From contig QLII01000001.1 of NCBI GenBank assembly GCA_003259005.1, positions 3,984,501 through 4,048,500 on the forward strand: a stretch of DNA of 64,000 bases, in the 5' to 3' direction. This DNA comes from Spirosoma telluris (GTDB lineage: Bacteria > Bacteroidota > Bacteroidia > Cytophagales > Spirosomataceae). The translations under genes were made by a program, and so were the position numbers. The notes beneath the pieces were generated by a model. The model ran no database searches, was not told where the DNA came from, and saw only the letters and a list, made by a program, of their open reading frames with translations. Positions 8,272 to 18,600 of this stretch are shown here, piece by piece (position 1 is the stretch's first letter; each line of letters starts with the position of its first letter).

Positions 8272-9405
8272 ATGAAAAACCTGCTTTACCTTCCGGCTCT
8301 CCTTCTGCTAGGAGTTGTTGCCTGTGGTCAATCCACAAAGTCGAATCAGCCCCCTGAACCGCTGGGTTTCGAGGAATATGATCCCGTTTCCACCCTGAAA
8401 GTACCCGAGCATAAACTGACACGGTCAAAGTACCCGTTCATCGATGTTCACAACCATCAGTATCAGATGGATAATGAGGATCTGAGCAAACTCATTGCCC
8501 AGATGGACGCGCTGAATATGGGCCTCATGATTAACCTGAGTGGGCGTGGATTTAGCAATAGCGAAACGGAAAGCACCAAGTTTTTCACCAGCGCCCTGGC
8601 GAACATCCAGAAAACCAATCCGAAACGAATAGCCCTATTTACTAACCTTAATTTTTCGGATGTAAACGACAAAGGCTGGACGGCTCAGGCGGTTAAAATG
8701 CTCGAAGAAGACGTAAAGAAGGGTGCCAGAGGGTTGAAGATTTACAAAAATTTAGGGTTGAACGTCAAAGACGATAAAGGCAATCGCGTTCGTGTAGATG
8801 ACCCTCGTCTGGACCCTATCTGGGCAAAGTGTGGTGAATTAGGCGTTCCCGTTCTGATTCATACCGCCGATCCAAAATCTTTTTGGGACCCAATGGACCG
8901 CTATAATGAACGCTGGCTCGAACTAAAACTTCACGCCGGTCGCAAACGCTCCCCAACAGATCCTGTCCCCTGGGAGCAACTCATCACTGAACAACACAAC
9001 GTATTCCGTAAGCACCCAAAAACGACGTTTATTGCCGCCCACATGGGCTGGTACCCAAACGACCTAAACAAACTCGACAGCCTGATGAAGGTATTCCCGA
9101 ACATGAATGTTGAGATAGGTGCCGTTATCGCGGAACTAGGTCGTCAGCCACGCGCCAGCCGGAAGTTTTTTGAGAAATATCAGGACCGGATTCTGTTCGG
9201 AAAAGACAGTTGGGTGCCATCCGAATATGCGACCTATTTCCGGGTCCTCGAAACAGACGACGAGTACTTCCCGTATCACAAAAAATACCACGCGTTCTGG
9301 CGCATGTACGGCATGGGTCTGCCCGATGAGGTTCTGAAGAAAGTGTATTACAAAAATGCGCTACGTATTATTCCCGGCCTGGACAAGAGCCAATTCCCAA
9401 ATTAA
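8272..9405 (+). CDS. Amidohydrolase family lipoprotein
   Basis: A 377-residue protein starting MKNLLYLPALLLLGVVACGQ, a lipoprotein signal with the acylated Cys at residue 18. The amidohydrolase-2 (TIM barrel) fold is indicated by the metal motif DVHNH, then VLIHTADPKSFWDP, then FIAAHMGWYPNDL and the late Asp in RILFGKDSW. It is therefore a hydrolase or decarboxylase anchored in the periplasm or outer membrane; the substrate is unknown. The longer frame from 8215 reads through the palindromic repeat and is not the true start. Confidence 0.82.
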   Translation: MKNLLYLPALLLLGVVACGQSTKSNQPPEPLGFEEYDPVSTLKVPEHKLTRSKYPFIDVHNHQYQMDNEDLSKLIAQMDALNMGLMINLSGRGFSNSETESTKFFTSALANIQKTNPKRIALFTNLNFSDVNDKGWTAQAVKMLEEDVKKGARGLKIYKNLGLNVKDDKGNRVRVDDPRLDPIWAKCGELGVPVLIHTADPKSFWDPMDRYNERWLELKLHAGRKRSPTDPVPWEQLITEQHNVFRKHPKTTFIAAHMGWYPNDLNKLDSLMKVFPNMNVEIGAVIAELGRQPRASRKFFEKYQDRILFGKDSWVPSEYATYFRVLETDDEYFPYHKKYHAFWRMYGMGLPDEVLKKVYYKNALRIIPGLDKSQFPN

Positions 9406-9418
9406 TATTTTAAACCGG

Positions 9419-9518
9419 ATTTTAAACGCAAGGGGCGCAAAGAACGCTATGAATAGCTTGTTAGATTAAAAATCTTTGCGAACCTTGCGTTTTCCCTTGC
9501 GCCTTTGCGTTTAAAAAA
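9419..9518. repeat. AAACGCAAGGGGCGCAAAG palindromic repeat
   Basis: An inverted repeat: TTTTAAACGCAAGGGGCGCA on the left, complemented by the CTTGCGCCTTTGCGTTTAAA tract on the right. It fills the gap between the amidohydrolase and the epimerase, ending five bases before the latter's start codon. Confidence 0.8.
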
Positions 9519-9522
9519 CCCA

Positions 9523-10623
9523 ATGAAAATCACTCAAATCAACCTCTATCGCTACGACATCCCACTCAAAGCGCCCATTGCTATTTCCCTTGGTACGATT
9601 GAAAATGCCCGGAATATACTGGTCGAGATTCAAACCGACGAAGGCATTACGGGTTGGGGCGAGGGTTCACATTTGTGGATGATTGCGGGCGAAACCCAGG
9701 CTTCGGGACTGGCTGCTGCAAACGATATGGCCAGGCTGCTAATTGGCCAAAGTCCGCTCAATATTGAAGGCTGTATCAATATCCTGACGCGCTATCTACC
9801 AGCTCACCCGACGACCCGCTCAGCCTTCGATGTGGCGCTTTATGATATTGCCGCCAAAGCCGCCAACCTACCACTTTATCAGTTTTTAGGCGGTGAAAAA
9901 CGCACGCTCGTAACCGACGAAACGATCTATATTAATACCCCCGAACGCATGGTTGAGGATGCGCTACGGATTCAGGCGAAGGGTGCCGAAGCCATCAAAG
10001 TGAAACTCGGCACCAATCTGTATGACGACATCAAGCGTGTGGAAGCCATTCGGAAAGCCATCGGCGATGCAATTCCCATTCGTACAGACGCCAATCAGGG
10101 TTGGGATGTCGTTACAGCTACGGGGGTATTACGAGCCATTGGCGACTGGAATGTGCAGTATTGTGAGCAACCCATCAAACGGCATAACATTGCAGGCCTT
10201 CGCCAAATTCGGCAGAAAACGACAGTGCCCATCATGGCCGATGAAAGCCTGTTCGATGCACCCGATGCCATCCGGCTCGTTCGCGAAGAAGCCGTCGACT
10301 ATTTCAACATCAAACTCTCGAAGAGTGGGGGTATTTTTGAAGCCCTCAAAATCAACGCCATTGGCGAAGCCGCCGGAATTCCGTGTATGATTGGGTGCAT
10401 GTCGGAGTCACGATTGGCCCTAACCGCGAATGCTCATTTTGCTTCCGCTCGCCAAAACGTGCGTTTCTTCGATTTAGATGCCTGTTTCGAACATGCCGAA
10501 GACCCTGTTTATGGGGGCATCATCTACAACGGCTACCAGATCGAACTCCCCGAAACACCGGGTATTGGTGCCGAAGTCGATTCGGCATTTTTGAAAAAAT
10601 GTACAATGAATAATGTACAATGA
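9523..10623 (+). CDS. Enolase-superfamily dipeptide epimerase / muconate cycloisomerase-like
   Basis: A 366-residue enzyme of the mandelate racemase/muconate lactonizing group. The catalytic KxK is K159/K161 in EAIKVKLG. Metal ligands are D189 (IRTDANQGW), E215 (YCEQPI) and D240 (MADESLF), and the second catalytic lysine lies in NIKLSKSGG. This pattern fits the L-Ala-D/L-Glu (dipeptide) epimerase branch, though substrate cannot be fixed by sight. The start is the ATG at 9523, not the TTG at 9505. The last residues (CTMNNVQ) and the stop codon come from the downstream palindromic repeat. Confidence 0.82.
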   Translation: MKITQINLYRYDIPLKAPIAISLGTIENARNILVEIQTDEGITGWGEGSHLWMIAGETQASGLAAANDMARLLIGQSPLNIEGCINILTRYLPAHPTTRSAFDVALYDIAAKAANLPLYQFLGGEKRTLVTDETIYINTPERMVEDALRIQAKGAEAIKVKLGTNLYDDIKRVEAIRKAIGDAIPIRTDANQGWDVVTATGVLRAIGDWNVQYCEQPIKRHNIAGLRQIRQKTTVPIMADESLFDAPDAIRLVREEAVDYFNIKLSKSGGIFEALKINAIGEAAGIPCMIGCMSESRLALTANAHFASARQNVRFFDLDACFEHAEDPVYGGIIYNGYQIELPETPGIGAEVDSAFLKKCTMNNVQ

Positions 10624-10702
10624 ATAATGCAGAATGTGTCATATATAATGGATCACGATTCTCACCGCCCATTATCCATTATCCATTATCCATTTTACAT
10701 TA
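10600..10702. repeat. TGGATAA-type palindromic repeat
   Basis: GTACAATGAATAATG units on the left and CCATTATCCATTATCCATT on the right. It overlaps the 3' end of the epimerase gene and stops eight bases before the start of the acetyltransferase. Confidence 0.85.
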
Positions 10703-10709
10703 CCATCTC

Positions 10710-11267
10710 ATGACCATTACCACCGTTCAGTCTGACGCTGATGTGCAGGGTATTCTGACCTTGCAACAAGCGAATCTTCGCAAAAACGTACCTCTTGATG
10801 TGCAGGTTGATCAAGGGTTTGTAACGGTGGAACATGACCCACAAGTGCTGACTCGCATGAATCAGGCGGCTCCAAGTATTATTGCCAAAGATGGCGATAC
10901 CGTTGTGGGCTATGCGCTGACTATGCTTCCCGAATTTGGGGCTGAGGTGCCAGAGTTACTGCCTCTTTTCTCATTAATCAATACGCTTACCTACAACGAA
11001 AAACCGCTACAGGATTACCCCTGGTACGTAATGGGGCAGGTTTGCGTAGGCGAAGGTTACCGGGGGCAACGTGTATTCGACCGGATGTTTCAACATCATC
11101 GGGAGGTTTATAGCGATCGCTATCAATTGCTAATTACAGACATTTCAGCCAACAATGTACGCTCGTTGCGCGCCCATGCCCGTGTGGGGTTCGAAACGCT
11201 ACACGAATTTTACGACCCGGTCATCGGCGAAACCTGGGTAGTGGTCGCCTGGGATTTTCAGAAGTAG
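10710..11267 (+). CDS. GNAT family acetyltransferase
   Basis: A 185-residue GNAT protein. The acetyl-CoA binding loop is seen in MGQVCVGEGYRGQRVFDRMF, followed by the LLITDISANNVRSLRAHARV strand-helix typical of the fold, and a C-terminal strand WVVVAWDF. The acceptor is unknown. I start at the ATG at 10710. A frame from 10620 adds 30 residues that are purely repeat-encoded (IIHYPLSILHYHL), so it is rejected. Confidence 0.8.
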   Translation: MTITTVQSDADVQGILTLQQANLRKNVPLDVQVDQGFVTVEHDPQVLTRMNQAAPSIIAKDGDTVVGYALTMLPEFGAEVPELLPLFSLINTLTYNEKPLQDYPWYVMGQVCVGEGYRGQRVFDRMFQHHREVYSDRYQLLITDISANNVRSLRAHARVGFETLHEFYDPVIGETWVVVAWDFQK

Positions 11268-11276
11268 ATTTCTAAG

Positions 11277-11355
11277 AGTTTGACGTTTGTAGTTCGAAGT
11301 TTGACGTTTCTACCACGTAGTTAAACTACAAACTTCGAACTACAAACATCAAACT
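11277..11355. repeat. AGTTTGACGTTTGTAGTT palindromic repeat
   Basis: Arms read TTTGTAGTTCGAAGTTTGA and its complement CAAACTTCGAACTACAAACA. It lies between the acetyltransferase and the serine hydrolase, whose ATG follows after three bases, leaving no room for a classical Shine-Dalgarno site. Confidence 0.8.
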
Positions 11356-11358
11356 GTA

Positions 11359-12642
11359 ATGCGCCTACTTTTACTGCTTTTACTGGTCACTGCTCCCCTT
11401 CTTGCCCAGCCGCTTCCGCAAACATTTACCACCGCCAAGTCGCCCGCAGAAGCTGGCTTCTCTGCCGACCGGTTGAAACGGCTGGATAGTTGGCTTCAGG
11501 AATTAATTGATAAGGATATTGCCCCGAATGCGGTTACGTTCGTTGCGCATCGCGGCAAGGTGGTTCATTACAAAGCATTCGGTTATAGTAATCTGGCCAA
11601 GAAAACGCCCTTGAAACGTACTGATTTGTATCGGATTGCTTCTCAGTCGAAAGCCATCACGACCGTGACCCTAATGACCTTGTTCGAGGAGGAAAAGTTT
11701 TTGCTGGACGATCCTATTTCAAAATACATTCCAGCCTTCAAAAACCCGAAAGTGCTGGTTAGTTACGACAAAAACGATCCTGTTGGAGGCAACTATAAAA
11801 CCCGGCCAGCAAAAAGTGAAATCACAATCCGGCAGTTACTAAGCCATAACGCGGGCATTCCCTACGAACACCCTTTGGATCAGCGGCCCGAATTCAAGGT
11901 CCCGTTTTTCAACTCGACTGCGCCCGACAAGCTTGAAGACGTAATCAATAAACTCGCTACGCGCCCACTCCTTCGCGACCCCGGCACCGACTCCACTGGC
12001 GCAGGTTTTACCTATGGTCTCAACATCGATATTCTGGGGCGGTTGATCGAAATCCTATCCGGCAAACCCTTTGATGTAGCCATGCGGGAACGGGTACTGG
12101 AGCCACTCGGCATGGCCGATACCTATTTCTATTTGCCCGATAATAAAGCCAGTCGTTTGGTGGAGTTATATAGCAAGCCGGGCATGGACAAACCCCTGAC
12201 ACTGCACATGAACGAGGCCTACCGGAATTTTGCCATATCGGGTGCCAAAACATTCTTCTCGGGCGGAGCAGGCTTGGTTAGTTCTGTAGAAGACTACGCC
12301 AAACTCTGCCAGATGCTGCTTAATGGTGGCACGTTCAACAACAAACGGATTCTGGGCCGTAAGACCGTTGAGATGATGCTTCGGAATCAGATTGGCACCG
12401 CCGAAGTCTGGGATCGGAAAGACAAATTCGGACTTGGTTTTCAATTGATTACTGAGAATTCACATTATGGCGATCAGGCGACGCCGGGTTCATTTACCTG
12501 GGGAGGCATGTACTGTTCCGAGTTCACCATCGACCCGAAGGAAGAACTTATCCTGCTGATTTTCACCAATGTGCACCCATATGCCTACTACGGCGATTTT
12601 GTAAAGAAATTTCGGATTGCTGTCTACCAGGCGTTGGAGTAA
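11359..12642 (+). CDS. Exported class C beta-lactamase-like serine hydrolase
   Basis: A 427-residue protein with a signal peptide (MRLLLLLLLVTAPLLAQ). The beta-lactamase/penicillin-binding fold is shown by S95-x-x-K98 in ASQSKAI and by YGLN near residue 220, matching the YxN motif. The third motif position is probably TWGG near residue 376. Such proteins are commonly esterases or D-aminopeptidases rather than resistance enzymes; nothing here suggests antibiotic resistance specifically. Confidence 0.85.
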   Translation: MRLLLLLLLVTAPLLAQPLPQTFTTAKSPAEAGFSADRLKRLDSWLQELIDKDIAPNAVTFVAHRGKVVHYKAFGYSNLAKKTPLKRTDLYRIASQSKAITTVTLMTLFEEEKFLLDDPISKYIPAFKNPKVLVSYDKNDPVGGNYKTRPAKSEITIRQLLSHNAGIPYEHPLDQRPEFKVPFFNSTAPDKLEDVINKLATRPLLRDPGTDSTGAGFTYGLNIDILGRLIEILSGKPFDVAMRERVLEPLGMADTYFYLPDNKASRLVELYSKPGMDKPLTLHMNEAYRNFAISGAKTFFSGGAGLVSSVEDYAKLCQMLLNGGTFNNKRILGRKTVEMMLRNQIGTAEVWDRKDKFGLGFQLITENSHYGDQATPGSFTWGGMYCSEFTIDPKEELILLIFTNVHPYAYYGDFVKKFRIAVYQALE

Positions 12643-12671
12643 ACATAGGATTGGCGCTTCTTTCGTTATCT

Positions 12672-12806
12672 ATAGAACGCTGATTTTTATGATCCTTATG
12701 CTTTATCATGATTAAATACAATTTTGAGCCAATTCGTCTAGTAGAATAAGACCGAAAAATCAGCGTAAATCATAGTCATCCTAAAAATCAGCGTTCTATT
12801 GATTAT
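12672..12806. repeat. GAACGCTGATTTTTATGAT palindromic repeat
   Basis: The left arm TATAGAACGCTGATTTTTAT is answered by CTAAAAATCAGCGTTCTATT on the right. A related copy is at 56572-56650. Confidence 0.75.
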
Positions 12807-12832
12807 CAATCTGTCACTCAAACTGAACTCCT

Positions 12833-13474
12833 ATGAATCCGCAAAAAACTGCCGTTGTTCTGATCGAATACCAGAATGATTTTACGTCGCCAGGGGGTAG
12901 CCTGCACGATGCCGTTAAAGGTGTTATGGAATCGACTAATATGCTGGCGAACACCCTCGATCTTGTGGCCAAAGCCCGTGAAGCGGGAGCCGTTGTTATT
13001 CATTCGCCGATTAGTTTTCAGGAAGGGTATTTTGAAATTACGAAGCACCCTTATGGCATTCTGAAGGGCGTAGTAGACAGCCAGTCGTTCCGTAAAGGTT
13101 CATGGGGCGTTGACATTATCGACTCCCTGACACCCCAGCCCGGCGATATTGTGCTGGAAGGTAAGCGTGGTCTGGATGCATTCGCCAGTACTAATCTGGA
13201 CTTTATTTTACGCAGCAAAGGGATCGAAACCATCGCCTTAGGCGGCTTTCTAACCAATTGTTGTGTAGAATCGACCATGCGCTCAGGTTATGAAAAAGGA
13301 TTCGAGGTGATTACCCTGACCGATTGTACGGCCACGCTAAGCGAAGAAGAACAGGCATTCGCCTGCGCTAAAAACTTTCCCATGTTTTCGAAACCGATGA
13401 CCCATGAGCAGTTTTTAGACGAATTGACAGGTGAGGCCGTTCAGGAAGTCGAAACGCGAGGCTATTCTGCCTGA
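12833..13474 (+). CDS. Isochorismatase-family cysteine hydrolase
   Basis: A 213-residue alpha/beta hydrolase. The catalytic Cys is in GGFLTNCCVEST, the catalytic Lys in VLEGKRGLDAF. The acidic residue of the triad, Asp in DxQxDF of most family members, is Glu here (LIEYQNDF, E12). That Glu variant recurs in a subgroup, so the enzyme is likely active but with its own specificity (amide or imide). It is flanked by a repeat upstream and a terminator downstream, so it is probably a single-gene unit. Confidence 0.82.
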   Translation: MNPQKTAVVLIEYQNDFTSPGGSLHDAVKGVMESTNMLANTLDLVAKAREAGAVVIHSPISFQEGYFEITKHPYGILKGVVDSQSFRKGSWGVDIIDSLTPQPGDIVLEGKRGLDAFASTNLDFILRSKGIETIALGGFLTNCCVESTMRSGYEKGFEVITLTDCTATLSEEEQAFACAKNFPMFSKPMTHEQFLDELTGEAVQEVETRGYSA

Positions 13475-13505
13475 ACCAACAGATCTTTTCTATTTATCCA
13501 TTGAT

Positions 13506-13540
13506 AAAACCGGCCCAACCGCTTAGGCAAGGCCGGTTTT
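13506..13540 (+). terminator. Rho-independent terminator
   Basis: AAAACCGGC and GCCGGTTTT form the stem, followed by GTTTT. It lies about 30 bases after the isochorismatase-like gene. Confidence 0.75.
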
Positions 13541-13711
13541 GTTTTACCTGGCTTTCGGCGAAATCTCTATTTGCGTACAGTAAGCGACCACTTAACAAGC
13601 ATTTAAGACAGTTCACGACGGATAACCGCTACCTGACAGCACTTTATCTTTATTTGCGGCAGACGGTTATTTACTTTTGCAGTTACAGTTACTAATGTGC
13701 ATTTCCAACCC

Positions 13712-14758
13712 ATGCTCAAAAAAATTGGTCTTATTGTCGTAGGGGTACTGGCTATTTTACTTGTCTGGCAATGGGAGCTAGTCAGTTATGGCTGGATGCA
13801 GGCGAAAGGTCAGGTACAGATTTTGTGGAATACCAAACCGGTTGCTGAAGTGCTGGCCGATCCTGCATACCCCGATTCGTTAAAGCAAAAAATAGAACTT
13901 ATCCGCGAAATCAAGCGTTTTTCACTAGACTCGCTTGGTTTGAATAAGTCCGGAAGTTACGAATCGTTTTACGATCAACAGGGAAAGCCCATTTTGTGGG
14001 TAGTAACAGCAGCTGAACCGTACCAACTTGTTGCCAGACAATGGCACTTTCCTATTATCGGTACGTTTTCGTACAAAGGTTTCTTTGAAAAAGACCGGGC
14101 CGATTCGCTGGTGGCAGGCTTGAAACGAGAAGGGCTGGATACGCGTATTGGCGAAGTATCGGCCTGGTCGACATTAGGATTTTTAAATGACCCGATTCTG
14201 TCTAGTTTTCTGGATAGGTCGGAGGGAAGCCTGGCCGAATTGATTATTCATGAACTGACACATGGCACCTTATTTGTGAAAAACAGTTTAGAATACAACG
14301 AAAACCTGGCTGACTTCGTCGGCGAATATGGAGCCTTGCGGTTTCTGGCGCAGAAGTACGGCAAGACATCGGCTCCCTATCAGAACTATCTGGCCACGAA
14401 AGCGTTTTATGAACGTTACGATGAACACATTTTGCATGGGACCCGTCTGCTCGACAGTTTGTATAAGGGCTTTAAACCGACAACGCCCAATGTAGTCAAA
14501 GACTCATTGAAGTGGCAAACCATCCGACAAATCGTCGATTCATCGGATACATTAACCGACCAGCGAAGTGAGACAAGTCTACGCTCAGTAAAAAAGCGAC
14601 GGCTTACAAAACTAAACCTACCCAATAATGCGTATTTCATTGGGTACTTGACCTATCGAAAACAACAGAACCGTTTTCGGCAGGAATTTGAAAAACGATT
14701 TGGAGGAGATTTTAAAAAATACCTTACATACCTTAAACAGACCTATCCATCTTTGTAA
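13712..14758 (+). CDS. Putative membrane-anchored aminopeptidase (PF10023-like)
   Basis: A 348-residue protein from the ATG at 13712 (a GTG at 13697 is an alternative). One N-terminal membrane helix (IGLIVVGVLAILLVWQW) precedes a periplasmic domain. The zinc metallopeptidase motif HExxH is present as IIHELTHGTL, with a downstream Glu in YNENLADFVGEYGAL. These match the predicted-aminopeptidase family. It precedes the DUF3108 gene by 30 bases, so the two are likely cotranscribed. Confidence 0.75.
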   Translation: MLKKIGLIVVGVLAILLVWQWELVSYGWMQAKGQVQILWNTKPVAEVLADPAYPDSLKQKIELIREIKRFSLDSLGLNKSGSYESFYDQQGKPILWVVTAAEPYQLVARQWHFPIIGTFSYKGFFEKDRADSLVAGLKREGLDTRIGEVSAWSTLGFLNDPILSSFLDRSEGSLAELIIHELTHGTLFVKNSLEYNENLADFVGEYGALRFLAQKYGKTSAPYQNYLATKAFYERYDEHILHGTRLLDSLYKGFKPTTPNVVKDSLKWQTIRQIVDSSDTLTDQRSETSLRSVKKRRLTKLNLPNNAYFIGYLTYRKQQNRFRQEFEKRFGGDFKKYLTYLKQTYPSL

Positions 14759-14788
14759 AATAAAGCCCGGCTAACGGGTAGTGGTAGT

Positions 14789-15577
14789 ATGAAGAAGTTA
14801 TTGATTGGCATCGGTATTTTATCTGTTCTGACCACTGGCTTTGTGGCAATGAACACCTATCGGCGTGTGCCGAACAACAGTTTCGGGCCCGGTGAACACC
14901 TTGAATATCGGGTTCACTATGGGTTTATAAATGCGGCTGAGGCCGTTGTAGATGTTAGCCCAACCTTGTATAAAGTAAACGACCGCCCCTGCTACCGGGT
15001 TAATGTGGATGGCCGTACGGTTGGGGCTTTCGATCTGGTTACGCGCATTCGTGATACCTGGCGCTCCTATATCGACACCTCGGCCATTCTCCCACAAAAG
15101 TTTTATACCAGCCTACAGGAAAATAAGTATCGCAAGGAAGAAAACATCACCTTTAATCACGAAACCAATACGGTGAAAGCGGAAGAGCGCACCGAAAAAG
15201 ACGTGTTTAAAGTGCCCGATAATGTCCATGACCTGATCAGTGGCTATTATTTCCTGCGAACGATCGACTTTAACAAACTTAGTAGTGGCCAGATCATTGA
15301 AGTACCTGCTTTCTACGATGATACCATTTATAATATGAAGGTTCGGTATCGGGGTAAAGATGTTGTCAAGGCAAAAGCGGGCAAGATTAATGTCATTAAG
15401 CTTAATCCTGTTTTACCCTCGAACCAGCTCTTTAAGGATGAAGAAGCCATTCGAATCTTCGTTTCTGACGACGCCAATAAAGTACCGATAAAAGTTGAAG
15501 TCGATTTTTTTGTCGGCTCGATGGTGATGGATTTAAAACAAAACTCGGGTCTGAAACAACCATTGAAGTTTTATTAG
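14789..15577 (+). CDS. DUF3108 domain protein, exported
   Basis: A 262-residue protein with an N-terminal hydrophobic signal segment. The body matches the DUF3108 pattern: FGPGEHLEYRVHYGFINAAE near the start, then Y-rich beta-strands with FDLVTRIRDTWRSYID. DUF3108 proteins are thought to be beta-rich outer-envelope or periplasmic proteins, but no defined activity is known. It is the last gene of a plus-strand run and is followed by a strong terminator. Confidence 0.8.
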   Translation: MKKLLIGIGILSVLTTGFVAMNTYRRVPNNSFGPGEHLEYRVHYGFINAAEAVVDVSPTLYKVNDRPCYRVNVDGRTVGAFDLVTRIRDTWRSYIDTSAILPQKFYTSLQENKYRKEENITFNHETNTVKAEERTEKDVFKVPDNVHDLISGYYFLRTIDFNKLSSGQIIEVPAFYDDTIYNMKVRYRGKDVVKAKAGKINVIKLNPVLPSNQLFKDEEAIRIFVSDDANKVPIKVEVDFFVGSMVMDLKQNSGLKQPLKFY

Positions 15578-15590
15578 GCTTTTCTTAAAA

Positions 15591-15649
15591 TTACTCCTAA
15601 ACAAGATGAGGCCCGATTAATAATCGGGCCTCATCTTGTTTAGGAGTAA
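15591..15649. terminator. Perfect bidirectional terminator between convergent genes
   Basis: Two 29-base arms (15591-15619, 15621-15649) are perfectly complementary around a single central base. The upper stem is GC-rich (GAGGCCCGATTA). It serves the DUF3108 gene and the converging SdrD-type gene. Confidence 0.88.
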
Positions 15650-15656
15650 TTCAACG

Positions 15657-18600
15657 CTATCGACGAATTCGTTGTATCACAAACGGCACACACTTATCAG
15701 GCAGGCAATCACAAACCTGTACCTCCCCTGAAAGTTCACTGTAACAATCTGTTTCCGTATACACCCGAACCCAGTACAAACCTGCCTGCTGTAGCGGAAC
15801 CAGTATTCCATTGGCTGGTAACGGTGTTTTACCCGCTGTTATAGGCGTTCCGGCTCCAAACGAGCTTCCTCGTACCAGTTCATAAGTCAGTGAGCCAGGG
15901 GTAGTACTGAGTTCCCCCGTTAGTATGATTGTATAGGCATCTGGGCCGGCACAAACAGAGGTTATTTTTTCCAGCGTTGGCTTTGGATTAACGGTCAAAC
16001 TGGCAACTGCAGTGGTTACACTATTGCCAATCGTGCAGGTTGCGATAAAATTCAATTCCGTTGGACTCGTAATGCCAGCCAGAATGAGGGTCGATACCGA
16101 TACAGAACTGCCACTAGAGGGCGTTGTCCCCACCGACCAGGTGATGGTACCCAGTTCGCAACCGCTGGCTGTTAGAACCGCCGATTCGCCAGCGCAAACG
16201 ACCGCATTACTCACGGCGACATCGGCTGCTACGGTACAACTTAGGGGAGCCGTATAGGTTTGGCTAATCGCTTGTCCCGCATAGCTTACACTCAGGGAAT
16301 GTAGCCCTGTACCAGAGGGTAAACCAGGCAATGAATACGGTACCGAAGTCATCCCAACGATTACCGATACCGTTGTCGTCGCGGTGCCATCCGTCAGGAT
16401 CATCGTGTCTGTAATGGCATTGGTCAGCGAGATTGTCCCGGTAAGGGTGTACTCATTCGTGAGCGTCTGACATACGCCCGGTGTAACGCTCAGCGCGAGC
16501 GCTGGTATGCAGGTATTCTGTGGCAATACGGCCGATACAATGGTATAACAGCAGGGTCCATTGTAAATAATAATCGAATAGCTCGTGCCACTGGTGCTCG
16601 TAGGGTTCGCCAAATCCGTATAGCTTACACTCCCATTAACCACCGTCTGGCTATTGGCAGTAGCGGTATAAGCTGGCGGAATGCTGGTTGTGTACAGAAA
16701 CGTTTTGTTGCCATTCTGAATACCCGTCAGGTCGATTCGACCATCATCATTCGCCACGATGCTACTGGCAGGACAGGTAGGTGCCGTAACCGATACGCTG
16801 GATACAGCGGTTGGCAGGCAATAAAATCCGACATCGAAACTATGATCTACTGACCCAAGATAACTAGTCGTTACACTGATAACGGGAGCCGAAATAGCCG
16901 ATATGGTTGACACCTGCGCATCGGAATCATTGTTATCATTGAGTGTTACCCCGGTAGCATTTGCTACGGTAAGCTGGTATCGCCCCTCGTTAGCAGTGAG
17001 CACATTATCCGCATATTGCCCCCGGTACCAAACATGATCTGGTAGGTCGTGTTGGGTAGCAGGGCTGTCGTTGAGCCAGGAAAAGCGGAAGCCGTGGGCG
17101 TGTAGGTAAAGTAATATTCCCCATTTGCATCGGTCGTGGTGGTAGCAATAACTGTAGTACCCTGGTACAATGATACATTCACTCCCTGCAACCCTTTTTC
17201 ATCCGGGTCCTGCTCGCCATTTTGATTGCTATCCAGCCAGGCGCGATTCCCTATTTGCAGATAGTTGGGTAGGTCACAGTTCAGGGCGACACCACCCAGC
17301 CCGGTTGCCTTCCCGAATGTACCCCCATCTCCATCTACAGTCCGGTATACTACATACGCACTGGTGGCATTACTCCCAGATGTGTACCAGCCCGTAGTAT
17401 TGCTCAGATAGCGCAACCCGCCCGACCAGGCCTGATCGTTAAGAGGGTCCATGGTAGACGCAACCACTTCGCCCGAACCAGGCCGAATAGCGACTGATCC
17501 ATTAACGTTTTCGGCATGAACGAGTGCTCCTCCATAATAGAAATCATCGTTATAAAATTCACCCCCTCCTGGTCCCTGGTTATTGTTCGTACTGGAACCG
17601 GTGTTTGGTCCCGCCTTACCCCCATTTTCCAGTACATACGTTCCGTTGCTGAAATAAGCCCGCAGAATGTCGCCACCACTGATGTTACTGTAGTGTGTTT
17701 CATTAGGAGGATTCGGGCTAAAATTTTGGTAACCAAGTTGTAAGCCTGTGCGATCATTAAACCCTAATACCATCGACCCGTCAATATCGAACTCAATACT
17801 GGTCAGAATAGGTTGTGGGTTAATTATGAAATTGTCTGTTCCGACCACCCTGAGATTAGCAAATGTATCCTCCCACGGAAACCAGCCCCGCAAACTAAAA
17901 TCGGTACGGTCAGGGGCACCTTTGGGATACGTTAACGGAAAGTCAAACACAACCGTATACGTACCGCCACTTCCCAAACTGTTCCCAGTACCAGGTGTAT
18001 AGGCGTACACGACAGCACGCAGGTCACTTTTGTCTTTACTTGTCGATGCATCGCAGACAGTTCCAATATAGACCTTTCCCTGGTAGGTTTTTAACCCCCA
18101 GATTCGACGGGTCCCCCCAGGCATACGTTATCAGTGGGCAAGGGGTGAACAGCCCAGTCGCTGGGCCCTGGTGCACCAGCATTAGGAACACGCAGCGAAT
18201 AAAGTTGCCCATCATTCAGGTTAGTGAACCACAATAGCGACCCATCTTCTGCCAGTTCCAGATCGCCAATACCCACCTTACCTATCTGACTGAACCCCAC
18301 CGGATCATAGCTGGCAGCAGTTGGTGCAGTGGGCAGGCCGCGGTCACTGTTCGATGGCATTGTACCAAGATCAATACCAAGATCGACTAGATTGACAAAT
18401 AAACTGGTATTAGCGGTGCCAATGGTAGGTCCCGAAATATCAGTAACATATATGCCCCCTAACCCGCCCGGTCCAAGGCCAACATGCCGACGCATGACCG
18501 CACTGGTATACAACCGTTTTGTGAATTTGCTATAGGCAAGTCCCCATAACGAACCTACCTGACTAGCGCTTGCCATGGGTGTCATCTGGCTTACATTTTT

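Noticed and set aside
10620..10709. Extended N-terminus of the acetyltransferase
   Set aside because: The extra 30 codons are encoded by the palindromic repeat; the GNAT fold starts at the ATG at 10710.
11359..12642. Antibiotic resistance beta-lactamase
   Set aside because: The SxxK and YxN motifs place it in the broad serine hydrolase/esterase group; nothing specific to resistance is visible.
13501..13695. 64-codon plus-strand frame
   Set aside because: It reads through a terminator hairpin and into the promoter region of the aminopeptidase; no protein features.
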